Assembly: GCF_002250565.1 (NCBI RefSeq)
Contig: NZ_NMVJ01000011.1
Location: forward strand, 62,001-126,000
Source of the DNA: Parenemella sanctibonifatiensis
GTDB lineage: Bacteria > Actinomycetota > Actinomycetes > Propionibacteriales > Propionibacteriaceae
DNA length: 64,000 bases
Direction: 5' to 3'
Shown here: one piece after another, positions 43,170 to 51,435 of the stretch
Numbering within the stretch: position 1 is the stretch's first letter
How the letters are laid out: the number at the start of each line of letters is the position of its first letter
Program-made: the position numbers and the translations under genes
The notes under the pieces: generated by a model
What the model saw: only the letters and a program-made list of their open reading frames with translations
What the model was told of the DNA's origin: nothing
Databases searched by the model: none

Positions 43170-43479
43170 TCACATGAGTAAACGAGACTTGCGAACCGCC
43201 CAAGGGTGTCCGGAGGCTCTGGTCCATGCCGTCGCGGCTGACGAGATGGCAGGTGTATTTCCCGAGAGCTGCGGGCGATGAAATCGGGTCGAACGACGCC
43301 GCATCGCAGCTGTGGTAACACCGCGGCGGAGACGGCCAACTACCCTATCATGCGCCGACGCGTATCGGCTACGCCGGGACGTCAGCCTACGCAAGGCTTG
43401 GATTACTCCGGCGCGCCCCAACCTGGTTTGCTGGCGAGTGCGACGCAGGCTCGGCTGCTGCTCGCAGTACACTCTCGGC
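43170..43479. other. 310-bp gene-free stretch before trpS
   Basis: No convincing gene. A 35-codon ORF (43174-43281) lacks a ribosome site and any recognisable family. TGTGGTAACACCGCGG near 43311 only faintly recalls a T-box bulge. The last bases hold TACACT (43468-43473), six bases before the trpS ATG. Confidence 0.5.
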
Positions 43480-44508
43480 ATGACGGCGCGAAGCACAGAG
43501 ACGTACTTGACCGGTATCAAGCCGACGGGCGAGCCGCATCTCGGGAACTACGTTGGAGCGATCCGGCCGGCACTGGACCTCGCGGAGCGCGGAGATTCGC
43601 TGTATTTCATCGCTGACTATCATGCGCTGAACCAGATCGATGATGCGGAGCGGCTCAGGGGCCTCTCGAGGTCAGTTGCAGCGGCCTGGCTTGCTTGCGG
43701 GCTGGATCCTGCGAAGTCGCTAATTTATAGACAGTCTAGCGTGCCGCAGATTTTTGAACTGGCTGTAGTCTTGTCAGCGGTAGCTTCAAAGGGGATGATG
43801 AACCGAGCGCATGCCTACAAAGCGGCAGTCGAAAGGAATGAGCGCGCCGGGCGTCAGCCGGATGATGGCGTCAATATGGGCTTATTCAACTATCCCATTC
43901 TGATGGCCTCCGACATTCTGCTCATGAACGCAGACATCGTCCCTGTGGGCAGGGATCAGAAACAACATGTCGAAGTAGCGGCAGAGCTCGCGCGTCGGTT
44001 CAATAAAAGATATCCGGCGGGTTTCCAGTTGAAGACACCCAGAGTGCATCTCGATGCCAAGGCCCTAGTGGAAATCCCGGGAATCGATGGTCGTAAGATG
44101 AGCAAGTCATACGAGAACACGATCCCACTTTTTGCCAGCCCTGAAGCCATCAAGCGCTGCTGCATGAAAATTGTAACGAACTCCCAGAGAGTTCAAGATA
44201 GCGCGCGCGAGTCAGTGGTGGTTCAAATTTTGTCGACGGTCGCCTCCGATGATGTGACCTCGCAGATCGTGTCGGCTCTTGAGGCCGGGAGCATCGGTTG
44301 GGGAGACGCTAAGGAGGTTCTTTCTAAGCAGCTTATCGAGCGAGTCGAGCCAATGAGGGAAAAATACTTTACCTTGATGGCGGATTCTAGCGACCTTGAT
44401 GATGTGCTTGACGACGGAGCTCGAGAGGCAAGAAGGCGCGCGGAAGAGACTATGTCCAGTCTTCGCCAATCGATCGGAATCGGCAGGAGTGGCCACGATG
44501 TCAGCTAG
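43480..44508 (+). CDS. trpS: Tryptophanyl-tRNA synthetase, probably transferred
   Basis: A 342-residue class I synthetase: the HIGH-type motif in GIKPTGEPHLGNYVGAIRPAL, DYHALNQ, LMASDILLMNADIVPVGRDQKQHVE and the KMSKS loop GRKMSKSYENTIPL. The coding sequence is visibly richer in A and T than all neighbours (codons ATA, TTT, AAT, AGA-type runs such as CTAATTTATAGACAG). That suggests acquisition and possibly a second copy. Such extra TrpRSs can give resistance to TrpRS inhibitors or serve natural-product clusters; neither can be proven here. TACACT six bases upstream suggests leaderless translation. Confidence 0.9.
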   Translation: MTARSTETYLTGIKPTGEPHLGNYVGAIRPALDLAERGDSLYFIADYHALNQIDDAERLRGLSRSVAAAWLACGLDPAKSLIYRQSSVPQIFELAVVLSAVASKGMMNRAHAYKAAVERNERAGRQPDDGVNMGLFNYPILMASDILLMNADIVPVGRDQKQHVEVAAELARRFNKRYPAGFQLKTPRVHLDAKALVEIPGIDGRKMSKSYENTIPLFASPEAIKRCCMKIVTNSQRVQDSARESVVVQILSTVASDDVTSQIVSALEAGSIGWGDAKEVLSKQLIERVEPMREKYFTLMADSSDLDDVLDDGAREARRRAEETMSSLRQSIGIGRSGHDVS

Positions 44509-44640
44509 GCTGGGGTTGCTCTAGCTAGCGTGGGCACTGGATTCTACGCCGTTCAACATTGCCCTTTCAGTTGAAACGTGTCGAGCCGTCAGTGTTCGTT
44601 GCCTCGGCGTACGGACGAACGCATTCAACGAGGAGTGATC

Positions 44641-45864
44641 GTGGACACCGGATACGACCCGACCCCGTTTCGGGACCAATTGATCGCGGAGCTGACCGAG
44701 GCAGGGGTCCTGCGTTCGCCGATCGTCGCGAGGGCCTTCGCCCAGGTCGACCGGGCCCAGTTCGTTCCGGAGGTCGATCCGGAGCAGGCGTACAGCACCG
44801 GCGTCGTCACGGTGCGCCGCGACGGGACCGGGCGCGGCGTCAGCTCGATGTCGTCGCCCATCGTTCACGCGGCGATGTTGGAGGTGGCCGAGCCGGCGCC
44901 CGGGGTGCGGGTCCTGGAAGTCGGCTCCGGCGGTTGCAACGCCGCCTTGCTGGCGGCCTGTGTCGGCGATTCCGGCTCCGTGACGACCACTGATGTTGAT
45001 CCCGAAATCATCGCCCGGGTGGTGCGGCTCTTCCCCTTTGCACAGTTTCCGACGGTCAGGGCCGAGCTGTGGGATGCATGGGAGTCGGTCGGTCGGGCCG
45101 ATGGCGAGTTCGACCTGATCGTGGTCACGGTGGAGTGTCCGACCCTTCCCGACAGTCTGCTGGCCAGCTTGGCCCCAGGCGGCCGCATCGTCGCACCGGT
45201 CACGATCCACGGCGTACGCAAGTGCATTGTCCTGGATCGCCTCGCTGACGGGCTGCGGGGGCGAGTGGAGTTCGACTGCGGTTTCGTCGCCGCACGGGGT
45301 CACGGGGCGGGGGAGTACGACACCCGCGCCGTCCGGGAGACCGGGGAGCACACCTTGGTCCTGCGCGAAACCGGTGTGCCGGCGCCGTCGGAGAAGGAAC
45401 TTCTCAGCAGCGGCACGATCCTGAGCGCAGAGGACTCGGGCATCTCGCTGGCGGTGGACCGATCCCCCAGCGACCTGTGGTTGTGGATGTTCTCCGAGAT
45501 TGCCCCGATGGCGAGTTGGGCAAGCCTGGGCTCGAGGCGCCTCGACGGCTTCACGGGGGTGTCGCCGTTGGGTACGCCGGTGCTGTCCGATCGGGATGGT
45601 TTCGCATTCTTGGGCTGGCCGGGACCGGTCCGCGAGCAGGTGGACCGGATTGACGTCCCGGTCAGGGGCGGCGGCGCGACGGGGCCGGACCTTGCGCGGC
45701 GACTCGCCGAAGCTGCCGCGTCGTGGCTGGAGGCGGGTGAGCCGGGGCGTCCGGAATGCCTGCTGGTGCCACGGGATGAGCCGAGCCCGATTGACGGCCC
45801 GACCACGTTTCGATCCAGCCTCGGCGCGACAGCTGACCTCGTGGTCAAGCGGGCGGAGGGCTGA
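44641..45864 (+). CDS. Protein-L-isoaspartate O-methyltransferase-like, FxLD-system type
   Basis: A 407-residue protein. Residues 5-210 form a PIMT-like SAM-dependent domain: VARAFAQVDRAQFVPEV, VSSMSSPIVHAAMLEVAEP, VLEVGSGGCNAALLAACVGDSG (motif I) and VTTTDVDPEI. A second, 190-residue domain (LWLWMFSEIAPMASW) matches my memory of FxLD-system methyltransferases, which modify lanthipeptide-type RiPPs. No precursor peptide or cyclase was found nearby, so it may be an orphan or a remnant. AGGAG precedes the GTG; an in-frame start at 44578 is possible. It follows trpS by 132 bp. Confidence 0.72.
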   Translation: MDTGYDPTPFRDQLIAELTEAGVLRSPIVARAFAQVDRAQFVPEVDPEQAYSTGVVTVRRDGTGRGVSSMSSPIVHAAMLEVAEPAPGVRVLEVGSGGCNAALLAACVGDSGSVTTTDVDPEIIARVVRLFPFAQFPTVRAELWDAWESVGRADGEFDLIVVTVECPTLPDSLLASLAPGGRIVAPVTIHGVRKCIVLDRLADGLRGRVEFDCGFVAARGHGAGEYDTRAVRETGEHTLVLRETGVPAPSEKELLSSGTILSAEDSGISLAVDRSPSDLWLWMFSEIAPMASWASLGSRRLDGFTGVSPLGTPVLSDRDGFAFLGWPGPVREQVDRIDVPVRGGGATGPDLARRLAEAAASWLEAGEPGRPECLLVPRDEPSPIDGPTTFRSSLGATADLVVKRAEG

Positions 45865-45913
45865 CATCGGACCACGATGGCTACGAGCTGCTGTGGCGCC
45901 CACGAGCAGCCTT

Positions 45914-45940
45914 ACAGCCCCCGTGGAGTACAGGGGCTGT
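45914..45940. terminator. Hairpin between the methyltransferase and HNH genes
   Basis: ACAGCCCC (45914-45921) and GGGGCTGT (45933-45940), 8-bp perfect stem, 11-nt loop, between convergent genes. Confidence 0.6.
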
Positions 45941-47523
45941 CAGGGGTTGGATCCCGGTCGACGCCTCAGGCCGCGGCTGGCACGGTGAAGGACTCGGTCG
46001 GGTCGTGGATCTGCCAGGTGTGGCTGGGGGTCACGAGGTAGACGAAGTTGAGCGGCGAAGTCCAGATGAAGATGCCGGGGCAGGGTTGGGCGACGCGCCA
46101 ACGGGCGTGGGTGTGGCCGCCGAGTGAGGGGGCCGAGGTTGCCGGGGCGGGTCAGCGGCAGGTCATCGTCGGGTGGATCTCGATCCGGCAGGACATCAAG
46201 TGGATCCTCGTGTGGAGAACCGCCGTCGGGGGAGCCGTCGCCCGGTGGCCCGTCCTCGGGGACGGCGGCCGGTCGTGGTGGTGCCCAAGGGATGGTGTGG
46301 TCGATGTCGAGGTTTCTGCTGTTCCTCGTGGAGAAGGGGAAGACTGAGGTGGGGTTGCGCAGGGCGATCCATTCGCGCATGGCTTCGGGGATTTCGTACG
46401 CCTCGGTCGCCCACTTCTGATCTGGTGCCAACACGGGCCGGACGGTGACATGAGAGTCGGCCAACAGCTCGGTCAGCCAGGTCGTGAGGACGGGCCCGAC
46501 GCCTTCCACTCGGGCGATGCCGCCGTCCTTGAGGCTGGCGTCGGTGACGTGCACGATCAGTTGGGCCCTGGGGAGCAGCTTGATCGGATCGACGGTGACC
46601 TGGCCGCAGGTGTGCGCGGGTGAGCTGGCCATCGGGCAACCGATCCCGAGGCTGGGCTCCTGCCCGACCTCGGACCTGGGGGCATCAACGTCGGTCGCGG
46701 CCAGTTCGGTGTCGTCGAGGGTGTCGATCAGCGATTCCTGGAGGAGGTGCAAGGCTCGGGCCGGGGTGGCGAGGATGCCCAGCGCGAGCGCCCGGCGTAC
46801 GTCGCGAGGATCCATCGTGTCGGAAGCTTCATTGCCGGCTTTGCGGAGTTGGGCCTGGCCCACGATGGTCGCGATCCGATTCAACTGGGCGTCGAGGTGG
46901 ATGGCGGTGGGCACGTCCACGCTGGCATGGATTTCGCGGGTGACACCTTCGCCGAGGCGATCGATGTACACATGACGGCGGGCCAACTCGGCATCATGAG
47001 CGGTCTGCGCGGCCTCAGGACTGTGCTTCAACACGATCGCGTCGATCATGTTCTCCAGTGCTCGCTTGCCCATCGAGGCCCCGAACCCCGCCACCTGGGC
47101 ATCAATTCGGGCACACAGCTCGACGGGCAGGTCGCTGGTCTTCCCGACCAGGTGCCGGACCTGCCACACCCGCAGCCGCCCCTCACCCAGCACGGCCCAC
47201 GTCTTCGGAAACCGGCCTCGCAACGCCAACGCGTCTGCGACCAGAGAATGGGCTTCCTCCTCCGGCATCCCGAGGGCCGCTCCGAGCTCGAGGACGCAGA
47301 ACTCGGCGACCAGCGGCGTACCCTCGCCACCGAGCCGAAGCAGGCGCTCGCCGAACGACACCACTCCGTTGGGGTATTCGATCGCGTGCCAGTCCTTGTC
47401 ATAGAGGTCGGCGAACTCGGCGGCCTGCATGAACTCCCGCGCCTCCGCCTCCAATTTGGAGGCCTTCGCAGCACGGATCTTCGAGATCACATCGAGGGCG
47501 GCTGTGGTGTGAGGGTCCGTCAC
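45940..47523 (-). CDS. DUF222 / HNH endonuclease (13E12 type), 3' end frameshifted
   Basis: About 527 residues from the GTG at 47523, which has AGGGAGG eight bases upstream (a GTG at 47532 overlaps that site). DUF222 covers residues 40-330; the HNH opens with RNLDIDHTIPW and NLGPLTRR. The normal motif has few residues between; here a 40-residue Pro/Asp/Gly-rich insert separates them. After LTRR (near 46110-46122) the frame breaks: the other frame reads HTHARWRVAQPCPGIFIW, then SPLNFVYLVTP, to a stop at 45966, the family's normal tail. As written the protein ends in an unrelated Arg/Pro-rich tail. The nuclease is probably inactive. Confidence 0.75.
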   Translation of the reverse strand: MTDPHTTAALDVISKIRAAKASKLEAEAREFMQAAEFADLYDKDWHAIEYPNGVVSFGERLLRLGGEGTPLVAEFCVLELGAALGMPEEEAHSLVADALALRGRFPKTWAVLGEGRLRVWQVRHLVGKTSDLPVELCARIDAQVAGFGASMGKRALENMIDAIVLKHSPEAAQTAHDAELARRHVYIDRLGEGVTREIHASVDVPTAIHLDAQLNRIATIVGQAQLRKAGNEASDTMDPRDVRRALALGILATPARALHLLQESLIDTLDDTELAATDVDAPRSEVGQEPSLGIGCPMASSPAHTCGQVTVDPIKLLPRAQLIVHVTDASLKDGGIARVEGVGPVLTTWLTELLADSHVTVRPVLAPDQKWATEAYEIPEAMREWIALRNPTSVFPFSTRNSRNLDIDHTIPWAPPRPAAVPEDGPPGDGSPDGGSPHEDPLDVLPDRDPPDDDLPLTRPGNLGPLTRRPHPRPLARRPTLPRHLHLDFAAQLRLPRDPQPHLADPRPDRVLHRASRGLRRRPGSNP

Positions 47524-47554
47524 TGGATTCACCTCCCTGAGGGGTTCGAGCAGG

Positions 47555-47626
47555 TGTTCGATTGAATGGCTTCAGGCTACGCGTTATCACCGACAAAAAC
47601 TAGGGGTTCAGGCCTTCAATCGAACA
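47555..47626. repeat. Inverted repeat in the HNH promoter region
   Basis: TGTTCGATTGAA (47555-47566) and TTCAATCGAACA (47615-47626), perfect 12-bp arms 48 bases apart. The right arm overlaps the SOS-type box. Confidence 0.8.
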
Positions 47627-47635
47627 AATGTTTGA
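47620..47635 (-). promoter_or_regulatory. LexA (SOS) box candidate upstream of the HNH gene
   Basis: TCGAAC-AAAT-GTTTGA matches the actinobacterial SOS box TCGAAC-N4-GTTCGA with one change. It lies about 100 bp upstream of the DUF222 gene. I recall several mycobacterial 13E12 family genes being LexA-controlled, which fits. Confidence 0.65.
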
Positions 47636-47663
47636 CCTGGGGGCGGGAGGGTCATGGCGGCGT

Positions 47664-47740
47664 GTGCAGAAACGACTGGCAGATCGACCGATCTGCAGCC
47701 AGCGTGCACAGCGGCGGAACTAGTCGTCGTCTCTGCACGC
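47664..47740. repeat. 77-bp palindromic repeat, type B copy 2
   Basis: Arms TGCAGAAACGACT (47665 on) and AGTCGTCGTCTCTGCA (to 47737) with a small interruption; an inner hairpin GCAGATCGACCGATCTGC lies near the left. Related to 19912-19988 by the CGTGCAGAAACGAC arm. Confidence 0.65.
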
Positions 47741-47778
47741 TCTGGGGTGCTGGGCTTCGACGCCCGGCCCACGAAAAG

Positions 47779-47810
47779 ACTGAGCCCCCGGAAAGCTCCG
47801 GGGGCTCAGT
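47779..47810. terminator. Terminator of the small secreted protein gene
   Basis: ACTGAGCCCCCGGA (47779-47792), loop AAGC, perfect 14-bp complement (47797-47810), just past the stop at 47825. Confidence 0.85.
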
Positions 47811-47824
47811 GGCAACTGTTGGTC

Positions 47825-48079
47825 TCAGCCGTGGCCGTACGACCCATACCACGTGCCATCCCGCGAATCGCGGATGCACCACGAGATGCCGTCGATGCGT
47901 ACGCCAGCGTCGCGGCGTTCATCGACCTCAGTTCGCAACACCGCATTGCACTCGGCACGGGTGTCCCCACTGACCATCGAGCCGCCGCCCGCCTCAGCGG
48001 GCGCCGACATGACCATGCTGCCGACCAGAAGTCCGCCTCCTGCAGCGAGTCCAAGGGCGCGCTTCAGGGTGGTCTTCAT
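47825..48079 (-). CDS. Small secreted protein with two cysteines
   Basis: An 84-residue protein. Signal peptide (about residues 1-30, KTTLKRALGLAAGGGLLVGS to APAEA). The mature 54 residues include two Cys (AECNAVLRTEVD and ISWCIRDS) that may form a disulfide, and end WYGSYGHG. AGGAGGTGA sits nine bases before the ATG at 48079; an ATG at 48085 is too close. Function unknown; peptides of this size can be surface factors, inhibitors or bacteriocin-like. Confidence 0.65.
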   Translation of the reverse strand: MKTTLKRALGLAAGGGLLVGSMVMSAPAEAGGGSMVSGDTRAECNAVLRTEVDERRDAGVRIDGISWCIRDSRDGTWYGSYGHG

Positions 48080-48265
48080 CGTCATTCACCTCCTGGGCAG
48101 TTCACGATCCCTGCGGGAACGAGGACCTGCCCTCTTGGTTTCTCCCCGACCGAGCGACAAGCGGATTGCCGCTCGTCCATGGCGCTAGGCGCTACCTCGG
48201 TTGCGGGTCACCTCCGAAACGACGGTTGGAATGAACCACTCGCGATGGGGCGTCATACTGATGCG

Positions 48266-48892
48266 GTGACCGCACGCTCCCGCTTCTCCTTCGCCGGCCT
48301 CCTGGCCGGCGTTCTCGCGTTGGCGCTGCTCGCGACGGCGGGCTGGGTGGCGTACAGCTATCTCCTCACCGACGAACCGGCCCGCGAACGGCAGCAGGTC
48401 GCGGTCGCGCAGTTGGAGGACGGCGGACTGGTGGACGGTACGCCGACCGTGGGCGAGCCGGCGTGGCTGCTGCGGATCCCGCGGCTCGGCGAGGACTGGG
48501 TGATGCCGGTTCTGGGTGGCACCGAGGATGACCAACTCAACTCGGGTGTCGGCTGGACTGAGGGCAGCGGGGTGCCCGGCGAGCACGGCAATGTCGTCCT
48601 CACGGGTCATCGGATCACCAACGGCGAACCGTTTCGCCAGTTGCTGACTCTCGAGGTCGGCGACGAAGTCATTCTCGAAACCGCGAGCTCGACCTACATC
48701 TATGTCATCCACGTCGCCCCGGCCGACCTGACGGTCGACGCCGGGGACAGTTGGGTCCTGGACCAGCTGCCCGGCGGCGCCGGCAGCCACCCGTCCGAGG
48801 AGCTCCTCACCCTCATCACCGCCCAGGATCTGTTCTGGTCACCCGACCGGGCCGTCGGTTTCGCGCACCTGGTCAGCACCGAACCGCGCTGA
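48266..48892 (+). CDS. Sortase-fold protein lacking the catalytic cysteine
   Basis: A 208-residue protein: N-terminal membrane helix (about 7-32) and a sortase domain. Catalytic His115 is in VVLTGHRITNGEPF and Arg195 in SPDRAVGFAHLV. Where active sortases have TLxTC, this protein has LTLITAQDLFW: the expected Cys is Ala186 (codon GCC). Transpeptidation should be impossible. The GTG start lies six bases after CATACT (48254-48259), so it is probably leaderless. An LPDTG protein is encoded at 27296-31114, presumably handled by another sortase. Confidence 0.78.
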   Translation: MTARSRFSFAGLLAGVLALALLATAGWVAYSYLLTDEPARERQQVAVAQLEDGGLVDGTPTVGEPAWLLRIPRLGEDWVMPVLGGTEDDQLNSGVGWTEGSGVPGEHGNVVLTGHRITNGEPFRQLLTLEVGDEVILETASSTYIYVIHVAPADLTVDAGDSWVLDQLPGGAGSHPSEELLTLITAQDLFWSPDRAVGFAHLVSTEPR

Positions 48893-48913
48893 GCGCGCGC
48901 ACCGCTGGCCTCG

Positions 48914-49309
48914 TCATGAGCCCAGCGCGTCGCCTACGTCGGTCCGACGGAAGTCGTCCCCTTTGAAGAGCAGCGGCAACCCGCGTTGCTGGGCGAGCGC
49001 GTACGCGAAGCAGTCGCCGAAGTTGAGCCCGGCCGGGTGGCGCCCCTTTCCGAATCGCCGCCACGCCCGGACCGCGCCATCGGCCAAGTCAGCATCGACT
49101 GGGACGATCTCCTCGATCGCTCCCTCGATCAGCAACTGCAGGTCTCGTGCTGCGTCCAACCCTTGGCGAGACTCAACGACAATTGCCGCCTCCACGAGGT
49201 TGGCGGCGCAAAAGATGCCGGCCGACGCTTCGAGCGCAGCAAGCATCTGCTCAGCCTCCGGCTCGCCGAGGACCACGGCCACGAGGGCGGAGCTGTCGAC
49301 CGCGATCAT
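48914..49309 (-). CDS. vapC: VapC toxin, PIN-domain ribonuclease
   Basis: A 131-residue PIN domain: MIAVDSSALVAVVL (Asp5), NLVEAAIV (Glu40), LNFGDCFAYALA (Asp99) and LFKGDDF (Asp118-119), the full acidic set. VapC toxins cut tRNA or rRNA. The ATG overlaps the VapB stop by four bases (ATGA). Confidence 0.92.
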   Translation of the reverse strand: MIAVDSSALVAVVLGEPEAEQMLAALEASAGIFCAANLVEAAIVVESRQGLDAARDLQLLIEGAIEEIVPVDADLADGAVRAWRRFGKGRHPAGLNFGDCFAYALAQQRGLPLLFKGDDFRRTDVGDALGS

Positions 49310-49551
49310 CGGGGCATGCCGTCGTCGCCGTAGCCAAGGATCGCGTCCTCGGAATCGCGGGTAAGGACCACCCGGGCCCGGCCACGTCGGATGATTCCGC
49401 TCAGATCGGGTCGTGGGCTGCGGCGGCGCCGGACGGCGGCGAGACGCTCCTCAATCGAGCGTTTGAGGGCGACGGTGATGCTCTCGCCGGTGAGCGCCGC
49501 GAGCTCGCGTGCGAGTCGATCCGTATCGGGGTCCTTGATGTTCAGCGCCAT
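49306..49551 (-). CDS. vapB: VapB antitoxin
   Basis: An 81-residue protein of the Rv0623-like (PSK) type: MALNIKDPDTDRLARELAALTGESITVALKRSIEERL, then a basic linker and a VapC-binding tail. It should bind DNA as a dimer and neutralise VapC. The ATG lies seven bases after TAATCT on the minus strand (49564-49559), so translation is leaderless; an in-frame ATG at 49584 is upstream of that. Confidence 0.9.
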   Translation of the reverse strand: MALNIKDPDTDRLARELAALTGESITVALKRSIEERLAAVRRRRSPRPDLSGIIRRGRARVVLTRDSEDAILGYGDDGMPR

Positions 49552-49553
49552 GA

Positions 49554-49595
49554 CAGGAAGATTAGCAGGAAGAACACCTCCCATGAATCTTCCTG
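49554..49595. promoter_or_regulatory. vapBC promoter and operator
   Basis: CAGGAAGATT (49554-49563) and AATCTTCCTG (49586-49595), perfect 10-bp arms 22 bases apart, cover the -10 box. VapB-VapC is expected to bind here. Confidence 0.65.
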
Positions 49596-49643
49596 CGGTC
49601 TGAGTTACACGTGCCAGGCCCGCATCCTCGCCGCCCGACCCTC

Positions 49644-49795
49644 ACCGGCGACAGCTGGGTTCTGGGACCAACTGTCCGCGGGGCCGGCCACCACCCTCCG
49701 AGGAACTCCTCACCCTCATCACCGCCCAGGATCTCTTCTGGTCACCGGACCGTGCCGTCGGTTTCGCGCACCTGGTCGGCACCGAACCGCATTGA
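49644..49795 (+). pseudogene. Duplicated 3' end of the sortase-like gene
   Basis: About 150 bp resembling 48741-48892, including the exact ACCCTCATCACCGCCCAG stretch that encodes the Ala in place of Cys, and the ending TTTCGCGCACCTGGTC. Indels break the frame (one base added after TTCTG, two lost before GAACTC). Together with the intact copy it brackets the vapBC pair. Confidence 0.85.
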
Positions 49796-49817
49796 GTGAC
49801 ACCGAACCGCGTTGACG

Positions 49818-49893
49818 CGCGCAAGACGTGCAGTCGATTCGGCAGGAGGCCCGTTTCAGGGCTGGTGTGAGCATCGACTGCACGCCATGCGCG
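49818..49893. repeat. 76-bp palindromic repeat, type A copy 2
   Basis: Arms CGCGCA-AG-ACGTGCAGTCGATTC (49818-49840) and GCATCGACTGCACGC-CA-TGCGCG (49871-49893) with two arm mismatches and a 30-nt centre like the reverse complement of copy 1 (CCGT-TTCAGGGC). Confidence 0.8.
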
Positions 49894-49971
49894 TGAATCC
49901 CTTGACGGTGGGCGAGGATGTCGCTCCCATGGTCCGGGCGCCCCGCGCCTCGCTGCTCTAGGGTTTGACCC

Positions 49972-50514
49972 ATGTCCGACCGTGATCAGCTCATCGAGGC
50001 CGTCAAGGACCTCGCCGTCGTCCATGGCCGCGTGACGTTGGCCTCCGGTGCCGAGGCCGACTACTACGTCGACCTGCGCCGGGTCACCCTCGACGGTGCC
50101 GCTGCGCCGCTGGTGGGCCGAGTGATGCGGGAGCTCACCGCCGACCTCGACTTCGACGCGGTCGGCGGCCTCACACTGGGGGCCGATCCGGTTGCCACCG
50201 CCATGCTCCACGCCGCCGCCGCGGCCGGGGAGCGGCTGGATGCCTTCGTGGTACGCAAGCAGGGCAAGGCCCACGGCCTGCAGCGCCGCATCGAGGGCGC
50301 CGAGGTCGCTGCCCGCAAGGTCCTCGTCGTGGAGGACACCTCCACCACCGGCGGCTCCGTGCTGACCGCGGTCGAGGCGTTGCGGGAAGCCGGCGCCGAC
50401 ATCGTCGCCGTCGCCACGGTCGTCAACCGTGGGGATGCCGCCCGGCAGGCGATCGAAGCGGAGGGCCTGGCGTACCGCTCGGCCCTCGATCTGACCGACC
50501 TCGGCCTGGCCTGA
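49972..50514 (+). CDS. pyrE: Orotate phosphoribosyltransferase
   Basis: A 180-residue type I PRTase: DYYVDLRRVTLDG, VGGLTLGADPVATAML, FVVRKQGKAHGLQRRIEG and the PRPP motif VLVVEDTSTTGGS. It makes OMP from orotate. TAGGGT (49959-49964) lies seven bases upstream of the ATG, so the mRNA is probably leaderless. It stands apart from other pyr genes. Confidence 0.93.
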   Translation: MSDRDQLIEAVKDLAVVHGRVTLASGAEADYYVDLRRVTLDGAAAPLVGRVMRELTADLDFDAVGGLTLGADPVATAMLHAAAAAGERLDAFVVRKQGKAHGLQRRIEGAEVAARKVLVVEDTSTTGGSVLTAVEALREAGADIVAVATVVNRGDAARQAIEAEGLAYRSALDLTDLGLA

Positions 50515-50563
50515 CGCGGACCAGGGACAGCGACTTCTACTCCCGCTGGCCGGGCCCACCCGC

Positions 50564-50569
50564 TACGCT
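50564..50569 (+). promoter_or_regulatory. -10 box candidate for lemA
   Basis: TACGCT, 39 bases before the ATG; no clear -35. Confidence 0.35.
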
Positions 50570-50607
50570 GGTTTTCGCCAGGCACTACTCACACAGATGG
50601 GGCACCC

Positions 50608-51435
50608 ATGGAATTCCTGATCGGTACGGTCGTCGTTCTGCTGATCATCGCAGTCATCGTCGTCATCGCCGGCTTCAGCATGTACAACTCGTTCGTGAAG
50701 TCGCGCAACCTCATCCAAGAGTCCTGGCGCCAGATCGATGTCGAGCTCAACCGTCGCTACGAGTTGATCCCCAACCTGGTGGAGACCGTCCGCGCGTTCG
50801 CCTCGCATGAGCGCAACACCCTCGAGGACGTCACCCGGCTGCGCAACCAGGCCCAGAACATCGCCTCCCACGAGGGCGCGATGCCGTCCGAGCAGCGCGC
50901 CCAGGTGGAGGAGCAGCTCTCCGGAGCGGTCCGCAACCTGATGGTCAGCGTCGAGGCCTACCCCGAGCTGAAGTCCAATGTGAACTTCCTCGAACTGCAG
51001 AAGCAGCTCACCGAGACCGAGGACCGGATCGCGGCCGGCCGGCGCTTCTACAACGCGAACGTGCGGGCGTACAACACCAAGGTCGAGTCGATCCCCTCGA
51101 ACATCATCGCCAACATGGCGCACTTCGAGAAGGCGACCTACTTCGAGGTCAACGACCCGCAGGTGCGCCAGGCACCCGACGTCAACTTCGGTGAGATCGC
51201 CTACCGCGGCGACGAGCGGCGCGCCCCGCAGCAACAGCAGCAGGCGCTGCCGCAGCAGCAGTCCGGCGACCTGCCCAACCCGCAGCAGTTCCAGCAGCAG
51301 CCGCAGCAGTTCCAGCAGCAGCCGCAGCAGTTCCAGCAGCAGCCGCAGCAGGCACAGCCGCAGTACCAGCAGCAGCCGCAGCAGAACCAGCCCCCGCAGC
51401 AGAATCAGCAGTGGAATCAGGGCCCGCAGCAGTGA
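50608..51435 (+). CDS. LemA family protein with Gln-rich tail
   Basis: A 275-residue protein: membrane helix (3-25), then the LemA helical bundle (YNSFVKSRNLIQESWRQIDVELNRRYELIPNLVETV, ESIPSNIIANM). Residues 210-275 are mostly Gln, Pro and Asn. LemA proteins are membrane-bound and of poorly known function. A terminator follows. Confidence 0.9.
   Translation: MEFLIGTVVVLLIIAVIVVIAGFSMYNSFVKSRNLIQESWRQIDVELNRRYELIPNLVETVRAFASHERNTLEDVTRLRNQAQNIASHEGAMPSEQRAQVEEQLSGAVRNLMVSVEAYPELKSNVNFLELQKQLTETEDRIAAGRRFYNANVRAYNTKVESIPSNIIANMAHFEKATYFEVNDPQVRQAPDVNFGEIAYRGDERRAPQQQQQALPQQQSGDLPNPQQFQQQPQQFQQQPQQFQQQPQQAQPQYQQQPQQNQPPQQNQQWNQGPQQ
51285..51356 (+). repeat. 21-bp tandem repeats, Gln-rich
   Basis: Three tandem copies of a 21-bp unit encoding Phe-Gln-Gln-Gln-Pro-Gln-Gln within the 3' region of lemA; flanking DNA is also CAG-rich. 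Confidence 0.85.
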